Positions 57,073-64,000 of a stretch of DNA of 64,000 nucleotides are shown piece after piece. The first letter of the stretch is position 1. Every line of letters begins with the position of its first letter. The notes below the pieces were generated by a model that was given only the letters and a program-made list of their open reading frames with translations, did not search any database and was not told where the DNA came from. Location: assembly GCF_022965805.1 (NCBI RefSeq), contig NW_027331276.1, positions 1-64,000 of the forward strand, read 5' to 3'. The DNA comes from Primulina eburnea. Its lineage: Eukaryota; Streptophyta; Magnoliopsida; Lamiales; Gesneriaceae. Both the position numbers and the translations under genes were made by a program.

Positions 57073-58842
57073 TGTAAGGCTCGAGAATTATCGGTTGTTA
57101 TTGATGTGAGACTTGAAACGACGAGAATACATGATATTTAGATCAGAATTTGTAAAGCAGGGCCGAAGCTACACCGCACCCGCGGTACAGGAAGGACCGC
57201 ACCCGCGGTGCATTGACAGAAAATTTGTAAAATTGTGCGAACAGACACCGCACCCGCGGTAATAACATCACCGCACCCGCGGTCCAAGAATTTCAGAAAA
57301 TGCAAGGGCTGCCGTGAGCACAGCGCACCCGCGCTGCTAGTGTACCGCACCCGCGGTCGTGCGTGTCAAATGAAAAATAAAGACACTTGTTCCTTGCCAT
57401 GCAATACAAGGGTATGTGGCTTCATTTCCTTCCATTTTCAGTAGTAAGCACCGAGGGAGAATTCAGAAGAGAGTCCAAGGCTTCTTCCATCTCACAATTT
57501 ATCTTTTGCAAGATTTAGCCATCCAAACTTGAATTCGAGTTCAGATTGGTACTTCTCTCAAACAAAGCTACAAGAGGATGTAAGTATTGTTCATTTCCAG
57601 CATGTTTCGAAAATTATGTGTTGGAAGAATTCAGATTTGACATAGATTATGTGTTCTTGATATACTAAGCATCGTAGAAACGTAAACGGATCGAATTTCA
57701 GACGCCGTATGCTATACGTTCGATTTTCCAGCATGTGTTGGATTGAGAATATACAGATTACAGCATGTATATAGATGTTAGATGAGATGATGAGTTGATT
57801 GTGATTGAGTATGATGTTCTTGAGTTACCGGTATAAAAGAATTACGCCGTTATGCCGTCGAATTGCATTGAAACCGATGTTAGCGTTGTATATTGATTTG
57901 CTTGAGATGTATATGACTGAAGTGCACATTGTTTATGGCATTTCAGATTTGTATTGACTACTTGGTATTCGAGATTTCGGTTCGACACAGACTGTGCGAC
58001 AAGAAAGGTATAATTCATGTGGTCACGGGATTGCACAACTCGATTCAGATTTGATACGAGTTTCCCTAAATCACATACTAGATTGTTATTACATTGATTA
58101 TGTAATGCCTTGTTTATTGATTTATATTTGAGTCCTGAGATAGGAGAGATTGGCAGACTTGCCAAAACTAGACGTTTCGGTGTATCGTCGCATAGGAGCA
58201 GATTTGCTATATGTGTAGACCCTCGATACAGAGTTGACCGAAGTCTAGGAATAAGACGTACCGTTGCCCCGAGTGGTTGGGTAGGTAACAGACCGTCTTA
58301 TTCACACCGGGATCCCTAGATTAGAAAAGAGTCGAGTTAAGAGAGTTGAGTCAAGATTTGAATGTAGAATACAGATTTGTATTCTACTACATGTTTAGAT
58401 GTATATTCATGTTATTTGATTTATGTTATGCATTGTACATGATTTATTACATTGCATGCATCCATGTTTTATACTGGGATATGTTCTCACCGGAGTTATC
58501 CGGCTGTTGTCGTGTCTGTATGTGTGCATGGCAACAGGTGGGGCAGGATCAGGGTCACGACGAGGAAGAGAGAGTTGATAGCGTGGAGATCTCGGGCGTG
58601 GAAGATTCCTAGTGTTTTCTACTAGACTTGTGGCAATTATGTTTGTAGTTGTCATTTGAACAATAGTGTATGTTTGTACGAACAGACTTGTATGTACATT
58701 ACGTTGTTTAATTTCTATCGAGATATGTTATGCTTTAGTTAATACATTTGAATTAAAGTTAAAAGCAAAATTTTGACCCACATTTTCGAACAAAGATCCA
58801 ATTAAATCCCAAAAGAATTGAGTTAGAGCCCGGGTCCCCACA
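57073..58842 (+). repeat. 5' LTR of the plus-strand chromovirus (1,770 bp)
   Basis: TGTAAGGCTCGAG...GGGTCCCCACA. Its R/U5 half is close to 48723-49700 reversed, while the U3 part is more divergent. Confidence 0.9.
57170..57362. promoter_or_regulatory. U3 dyad cluster (ACCGC/GCGGT)
   Basis: Five ACCGC-ACCC-GCGGT dyads (near 57174, 57195, 57246, 57270 and 57342) and one AGCGC/GCGCT double-arm variant (near 57323) are present. No clear TATA box follows. Confidence 0.85.
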
Positions 58843-58847
58843 ACAGG

Positions 58848-58859
58848 TGGTATCAGAGC
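58848..58859 (+). promoter_or_regulatory. Primer-binding site of the plus-strand chromovirus
   Basis: TGGTATCAGAGC, five bases after the LTR. Confidence 0.9.
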
Positions 58860-59097
58860 AGTAGGTTCTGTAGACTGAAATAGAATAGAATGAGCGGGGT
58901 AGATCGAGTCATCTTCCTTGCTTTTGAGATTCTAGCATGCTTTATTGCTTTCCCTATTATATGTGGTGCATTATCTGAGTTGATTTACAGCATTTCAAGC
59001 CTGAATCAGAACCGATTCTCGATCAGAGGTATATGATCAGAGAAGGGCTGAGACAGATGACATTGGGTGTGTACTAATCAGTTTGATAATCAGATTT

Positions 59098-60558
59098 ATG
59101 CCGCCTAGACGAGTGCCACAGCCAGAGCAGGGTAGCACATCAGGTGCAGAGATGGATGTCACCGCTACACCGATGGAAACCTTATTGAAGAGATTCCAGT
59201 CTTTCCATCCGCCTACTCTGAAAGGCACAGAGAGTGCAGTAGAATGCGAGAGCTGGCTGGATGATATCGAGATGCTGTTTGAGTCTTTGGCTTACACTGA
59301 CGAACGACGTGTGAAGCTGATAGGGCATCAGATGCAAGAGGTTGCCAAGAGCTGGTGGTTGACTACGAAGAGAGCCTTGGAGCACCGAGGCATTGACATT
59401 ACGTGGAAAGTCTTCAAGGATGAGTTCTATCAGCGTTTTTTCCCCGTCTCCTACCGGAAAGATAAGGGAGCTGAATTTGCGAATCTGAAGCAGGGACAGT
59501 GGAACATCGAGGAGTATGTTGCTAAATTTTCTGCATTGCTACGATTTGCACCGCATGTGGCCGGGAATGACGAGGCAGTGGCCGATCAGTTCATCAACGG
59601 GTTGAATCCCGATGTCTTTACTTTGGTGAACACGGGCCGGCCTAGTACTTTTTCAGAGGCACTGAACAGAGCTAAGGGAGCAGAGGCTGGCTTGATCAGG
59701 CAGCGAGGAGCTTCCTACGGTGTTCAGGGGCAGAGACCGCCACAGTCCACGACCGTACAGTTTCCACCACCTCCTCCTCGTTTTGACAGTGGAGCTAGTG
59801 GTAGTGGCAAGAAGGAATTTCTAAAGGCTAAGGGCAAACAATTTAAGAAATCCGGGAGCAGTTCATCGAGTTCGGGTGGATCTCGACAGAGAGGTCAGGG
59901 GTCAGATTATAGTGGCGCATACTGTGGTTCATGCGGAGGGCGACATGCGACGGAGCAGTGTCAAGGAGTTCTGGGACGCTGTAACATCTGTAGGCAACAG
60001 GGACATTTCGCCAGAGTTTGTCCCCAGAGAGGTGCACAACGATTCCAGAGCACAGGATCATCAGCACCAGCGCCACAAATGGAGAGACAGGCATCCTCTG
60101 TACACTCCTTTCAGCCACCCTCCACACAGACACAGCAGAGGCCAGGAGGTAGTCAGACGGTGAGTCAGCCTCCCCGACAGCAGGCACGTGTTTTTGCCCT
60201 GACAGAGGAGCAGGCGCAGGAGGCGCCAGATGACGTCATTGCAGGTAACTGTTTTCTTTGCGGTTATCCTGCATATGTGTTGATAGACACAGGGGCATCG
60301 CATACATTCATATCTGAACATTTTGCATTGAGACATTCATTGCCTGTTGAGTCGTTGTCGACAGTAGTGTCTATAGCTTCTCCGTTGGGAAGTGGTTTGA
60401 TATCTGTGACTACTGTTAGACATTGTATGCTTCAGTTTGAGGGGCATGAGATTGATCTTGATTGTGTAGTACTTGGTTTAGCTGATTTTGACTGTATAGT
60501 GGGCATAGACATGTTGACCAAGTACAGGGCCACTGTAGATTGTTTCCACAAGATTGTC
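59098..60558 (+). CDS. Gag-protease part of a chromovirus polyprotein, interrupted
   Basis: It starts at ATG 59098 (MPPRRVPQPEQG); a longer frame upstream lacks an ATG. There are about 487 codons of element sequence. The gag domain follows a Gln-rich N-terminus ([26 protein letters not shown] with both Trp intact, [10 protein letters not shown]), then a Ser-rich linker. A CCHC knuckle ([14 protein letters not shown]) and aspartic protease ([13 protein letters not shown], then [18 protein letters not shown]) follow. After KIV the gag-only element at 60559 breaks it; about 13 foreign residues follow before a stop. It lacks the nonsense codon of the minus-strand copy. The remaining pol should lie beyond the window. 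Confidence 0.9.
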
Positions 60559-61630
60559 TGTAGTGACCCGTTCCAGAATCACCTACTAATCAAAAACTAA
60601 GCATGCAATTAACCTAATTAACAATAATCAGAGATAACAGCGGAAAATACCAACAAATGATAGTTATACAACCCAATCGAAATAGAATAGTACTGAAAAC
60701 TAAACCAACCAGATACTCACTGACCTCCTCCTGCTCTTCCCGAGCTGTCCAACCTGAGGCCTGCCCCGAGGGAATGGGGTGTCCAAGAATAAACAAAACC
60801 GAGGACGTGAGCGATAAGAACGCCCAGTACAAAAGTATGAGTATACAGACCTATATGAAATGCACATGCTATGATCATGATACCGGGGTAGTCAAGAAAC
60901 AGGAGTCACAAAAGGATCTCAACAATGCTCAGTCTAGAGGCGCCAAGTGGATAGTGCCGCGCGGTACACCTCTGGGTCACTGCATCCACTACAAGACAGA
61001 CGTGGACCTAAAATGTCCCGGACCACCGAAGCCCTCCCGACCCGTCGGCCACTGTGTACTCTCGGTGTCCATGCGTCCACAAGACAGGGCTGAGCGGCCC
61101 CAAGATATAGCTTATCTCGAAAGAGATACAGCTCAACAGTAAAGGCTATCTCAAAGGAGAATACGGCTCAACATGAAATGCAACGTGCAGTAATAAACGT
61201 GACATAATAGCATGCATCAAATGACATATATCAATGCACCACATAATCATGCAACACATATATGAATGTATACTCAACCAGGATATCTCGGATAGTACTT
61301 TCGTACCTCTATCACAGCAAGCCTAGCCTTACGCAACACCGCTAATCAGGTCTAGCACAAGCCTACGCATCAAAAGCATACTCAATCAATACTACCATGC
61401 TCGACTAGCAAAACCAGTACTCCCTAGTACTACCAAAGGTTTAGGGTTTACCTTCGTCCGTCGACAGCCCTTTGATGTCGATTGCCTTGAAACTCAGGCG
61501 CCGCTACGGTACTACTCCTGGCAGCTCTTGGCTATCGCTCGACCAACAACTAACCCTAGAAACCTTCCAAACTCTCCAAAATGAGAGAAAACTCAAGAAA
61601 TTGGCAAGTCAAAAATGAGAAATCCGAGCA

Positions 61631-61640
61631 CTATTTATAG
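61631..61640 (-). promoter_or_regulatory. TATA box of gag-only element copy 2
   Basis: CTATAAATAG on the minus strand, just downstream of the dyad cluster. Confidence 0.8.
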
Positions 61641-61935
61641 GCCATGTTCGGATCCTCCGAACAACACTTCGGAACGTCCGAACGCTACGTGTCCATTGGC
61701 TCTTGACAGCTCATGATCGGATCCTCCGATCATACACTTCGGACCGTCCGAACATGCACGTGTCCAGCTGATCTTGACACCTCATGATCGGATCCACCGA
61801 ACCTACACTTCGGAACGTCCGAACTCCCACGTGTCGATCAACTCTTGACACCTAATGATCGGATCCACCGAACTCACTTCGGACCTTCCGAACCCTTCGG
61901 TGCTTCCGAACCATCTTCGGTCCGTCCGATCATGA
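61641..61935. promoter_or_regulatory. U3 cluster of TTCGGA/TCCGAA dyads, copy 2
   Basis: About ten dyads of the TTCGGA/TCCGAA and GATCGGA/TCCGATC types are interleaved with CACGTGTC-containing spacers. There is one module more than in copy 1. Confidence 0.8.
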
Positions 61936-62014
61936 CTCGGTCAAAATTACACCTTAAACCTTCTTAATCACCATTAATCCGTTAATTACCCAATTTGGAA
62001 TTCGGGCTACTACA

Positions 62015-62033
62015 TTCTCCCCCCCTTAAAACG
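62015..62033 (-). promoter_or_regulatory. Polypurine tract of copy 2
   Basis: The minus strand reads TTTTAAGGGGGGGAGAA next to the 3' LTR. Confidence 0.85.
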
Positions 62034-62115
62034 ATTTCGTCCTCGAAATCTAGGCAAGAGAATAAAACACCATTGTAATACACTGCAAATATTCTTCATT
62101 ACAACTGTATAACAA

Positions 62116-63141
62116 TTACATCCCAGGCTGATCCTGGTTCAGCGCAAAAACCTGACCTTGGGCACAAGGTCGAAGATTCGAACTACCCACTGCCTGACCC
62201 TGTCTCCTCTGCTGAACAGTCGTCTGGGATCCAGAACCAGATCCTGCTCCACCTCGCAGCTGAGGACAATTCTTCTTGATATGACCCATCTCTCCGCACT
62301 GAAAACAAGCTCCTGCTGCTAATCGGCATTGCTCCGATGGATGGTTCTTCCCACAATGCGCACAAGAATCCTTCTTCTCACCAAAGCGAACAACACCGCT
62401 AGACCTTGATCCAGATCCAGAAGAAGAAGAACCAGATTTCTTGAAAGACTGAGGTCGAGGGCTCAAAACACTCGGAGGTCTAGAAGAAAGAATAGCCCTA
62501 CCACGCTGGAGACTGATCTCTGCTTGACGACACCGGTTCACCAACCCATCGTACGAAGTAGGATTATCACAGACAGTGACTCGATCAAAGATCTCCTGGT
62601 TAAGGCCCTGAAGGAAATGATCGTACTTGGCTTCAGAACTGCCACTGATATGAGGCGCAAAGGGTAACAACTCGAAGAATTTCTGCTGATACTCATCAAC
62701 AGACATACTCCCCTGCTTAAGGTTCAGGAGCTCAATCGTCTTGGCCTGGCGAAGGGCTGGAGGAAAGTACAGCTGCATGAACGCTGCACGGAAATCGGCC
62801 CAAGTCGCTCTACCCTGCGACTGAACTATCGGCGCAGAAGTCGATCGCCACCACCTGCGAGCACGGCCCTCGAGAAGAAAACTAAGGGTCTCCATCTTCT
62901 GCTCATCGGTGCACTGGAATGCGCGGAAACAACTCTCCATGCGCTCTAACCAATCCTCCGCATCATCGGGAGTCTCACCGCCAACTAAAGGCTTAGGCCC
63001 CATCTGCATGAAACGATGCATATCGAAACGACTAGGACCATCCCGACGATGACGATTCTCACGATGACGTCTATGATCGTCCTGGTCACCCCATCGACCT
63101 ACACTCCCCTGACTACTCCCGTCACCAAAGTGGTCAGCCAT
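62116..63141 (-). CDS. Gag protein of gag-only element copy 2 (341 aa)
   Basis: The ATG is at 63141 (MADHFGDGSSQGS); the frame upstream has no ATG. It is nearly identical to 22699-23724, with a few substitutions such as REHR to RENR, PRRF to PSRF, GHLKK to GHIKK and RPRAQ to RPCAQ. The layout is the same: Arg/His-rich N-terminus, gag domain with RRWW and LLPFAPHI, Ser-rich linker, paired Cys/His motifs (CAHCGKNHPSEQC, CFQCGEMGHIKKNC). It ends VFALNQDQPGM. It probably packages element RNA. It is intact and open, so it may be expressed if the LTR is active. Confidence 0.92.
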   Translation of the reverse strand: MADHFGDGSSQGSVGRWGDQDDHRRHRENRHRRDGPSRFDMHRFMQMGPKPLVGGETPDDAEDWLERMESCFRAFQCTDEQKMETLSFLLEGRARRWWRSTSAPIVQSQGRATWADFRAAFMQLYFPPALRQAKTIELLNLKQGSMSVDEYQQKFFELLPFAPHISGSSEAKYDHFLQGLNQEIFDRVTVCDNPTSYDGLVNRCRQAEISLQRGRAILSSRPPSVLSPRPQSFKKSGSSSSGSGSRSSGVVRFGEKKDSCAHCGKNHPSEQCRLAAGACFQCGEMGHIKKNCPQLRGGAGSGSGSQTTVQQRRQGQAVGSSNLRPCAQGQVFALNQDQPGM

Positions 63142-63224
63142 TGCTACAACATAGAATGGGGAAACTAGTAAAATGGTCAACGGAAATCCCAAAACAGAAA
63201 TCTATATCCCAAAATCGTATGCAT

Positions 63225-63236
63225 GCTCTGATACCA
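63225..63236 (-). promoter_or_regulatory. Primer-binding site of copy 2
   Basis: TGGTATCAGAGC on the minus strand, four bases after the LTR end. Confidence 0.9.
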
Positions 63237-63240
63237 TAAA

Positions 63241-64000
63241 TGTAGTGACCCGTTCCAGAATCACCTACTAATCAAAAACTAAGCATGCAATTAACCTAAT
63301 TAACAATAATCAGAGATAACAGCGGAAAATACCAACAAATGATAGTTATACAACCCAATCGAAATAGAATAGTACTGAAAACTAAACCAACCAGATACTC
63401 ACTGACCTCCTCCTGCTCTTCCCGAGCTGTCCAACCTGAGGCCTGCCCCGAGGGAATGGGGTGTCCAAGAATAAACAAAACCGAGGACGTGAGCGATAAG
63501 AACGCCCAGTACAAAAGTATGAGTATACAGACCTATATGAAATGCACATGCTATGATCATGATACCGGGGTAGTCAAGAAACAGGAGTCACAAAAGGATC
63601 TCAACAATGCTCAGTCTAGAGGCGCCAAGTGGATAGTGCCGCGCGGTACACCTCTGGGTCACTGCATCCACTACAAGACAGACGTGGACCTAAAATGTCC
63701 CGGACCACCGAAGCCCTCCCGACCCGTCGGCCACTGTGTACTCTCGGTGTCCATGCGTCCACAAGACAGGGCTGAGCGGCCCCAAGATATAGCTTATCTC
63801 GAAAGAGATACAGCTCAACAGTAAAGGCTATCTCAAAGGAGAATACGGCTCAACATGAAATGCAACGTGCAGTAATAAACGTGACATAATAGCATGCATC
63901 AAATGACATATATCAATGCACCACATAATCATGCAACACATATATGAATGTATACTCAACCAGGATATCTCGGATAGTACTTTCGTACCTCTATCACAGC
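63241..64000 (-). repeat. 5' LTR of copy 2, cut by the window end
   Basis: It matches 60559-61318 with no difference noticed; the remaining 700 or so bases lie outside the window. Confidence 0.9.

Larger units (their letters stand above)
57073..60558 (+). mobile_element. Tekay-type chromovirus, plus strand, 5' part
   Basis: It has a 5' LTR, primer-binding site and gag-protease ORF of the same family as 35565-50547. It is interrupted after protease by a gag-only element; the rest lies beyond the window. The presumed TSD is GCCCG (57068-57072). Confidence 0.9.
60559..62014 (-). repeat. 3' LTR of gag-only element copy 2 (1,456 bp)
   Basis: The minus strand begins TGTAGTAGCCCG and ends GGGTCACTACA. 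Its U3 has an extra dyad module relative to copy 1. Confidence 0.92.
60559..64000 (-). mobile_element. Gag-only LTR retrotransposon (TR-GAG type), copy 2, runs off the window
   Basis: It is the same family as 21163-25261, on the minus strand: 3' LTR, polypurine tract, gag, primer-binding site, then 760 bases of the 5' LTR. The visible parts of its two LTRs look identical, meaning a very recent insertion. It sits inside the protease end of a Tekay-type element. Confidence 0.92.

Noticed and set aside
60657..61142. 161-codon plus-strand frame in the gag-only LTR (also 63339-63824, and shorter forms near 22012 and 24626)
   Set aside because: It lies antisense in an LTR, is conserved only because the LTRs are young, and shows no domain.
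1..64000. tRNA, rRNA or host protein-coding genes
   Set aside because: No cloverleaf with A/B boxes, rRNA block or non-transposon protein was recognised; TGGTATCAGAGC matches are primer-binding sites.

Overview
The window is plant nuclear heterochromatin. It contains nested LTR retrotransposons of the Ty1/copia and Ty3/gypsy types, many with a primer-binding site matching the plant initiator tRNA-Met end (TGGTATCAGAGC) and TG...CA LTR ends. No host single-copy gene, rRNA or tRNA gene was recognised. The families (Tekay/Del-type chromovirus, a Tat-like gypsy element with an antisense ORF, copia) point to a flowering plant, probably a dicot; the species cannot be read from the sequence.

The dominant object is a tandem satellite array of about 364-bp monomers (2131-17793, 25604-31361 and a noisy third block at 36052-38404). 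Each monomer is one slice of a Ty3/gypsy integrase catalytic core on the minus strand, with DD35E spacing intact but the second catalytic Asp replaced by Gly in every readable copy. Monomers are organised into higher-order repeats of about 1,091 bp and about 1,990 bp, the longer one carrying a recurrent 171-bp deleted monomer. The array looks like a centromere- or knob-type satellite born from a retrotransposon protein domain, and is the main candidate for an undescribed entity here.

Region by region: 1-2130 is the end of a plus-strand copia element (2.07-kb LTR). 2131-17793 is array block 1. 17794-25603 is a minus-strand LTR element inserted in the array (TSD TTCAG). It has 250-bp LTRs and an 809-aa gag-plus-integrase-relic ORF, and is itself interrupted at 21163-25261 by a young gag-only element (TR-GAG type, TSD AAATC). 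25604-31361 is array block 2. 31362-33400 is the 3' end of a Tat-like gypsy element with an antisense small gene and an LTR. 33401-53266 is a decayed copia element whose gag is split at 34540/51109 by a solo LTR. That solo LTR is itself split by a Tekay-type chromovirus on the minus strand (35565-50547, TSD GCATG), complete apart from one nonsense codon. The 3' LTR of the chromovirus contains a 25-N gap followed by an indel-rich array/copia segment (36027-42504) that is probably an assembly patch. 53267-55427 is another copia 5' LTR and leader. 55428-57072 is a minus-strand gypsy LTR remnant. 57073-60558 is a plus-strand Tekay-type element cut within its gag-protease ORF by a second gag-only element (60559 to the window end, minus strand).

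Functional relations: the gag-only elements share the 3' polypurine context and gag layout of the Tekay-type chromovirus and are probably mobilised by it. A second recurrent theme is that the upstream (U3) part of the LTRs in several unrelated families carries clusters of short inverted repeats, usually just upstream of a TATA box, with compensatory changes in both arms.
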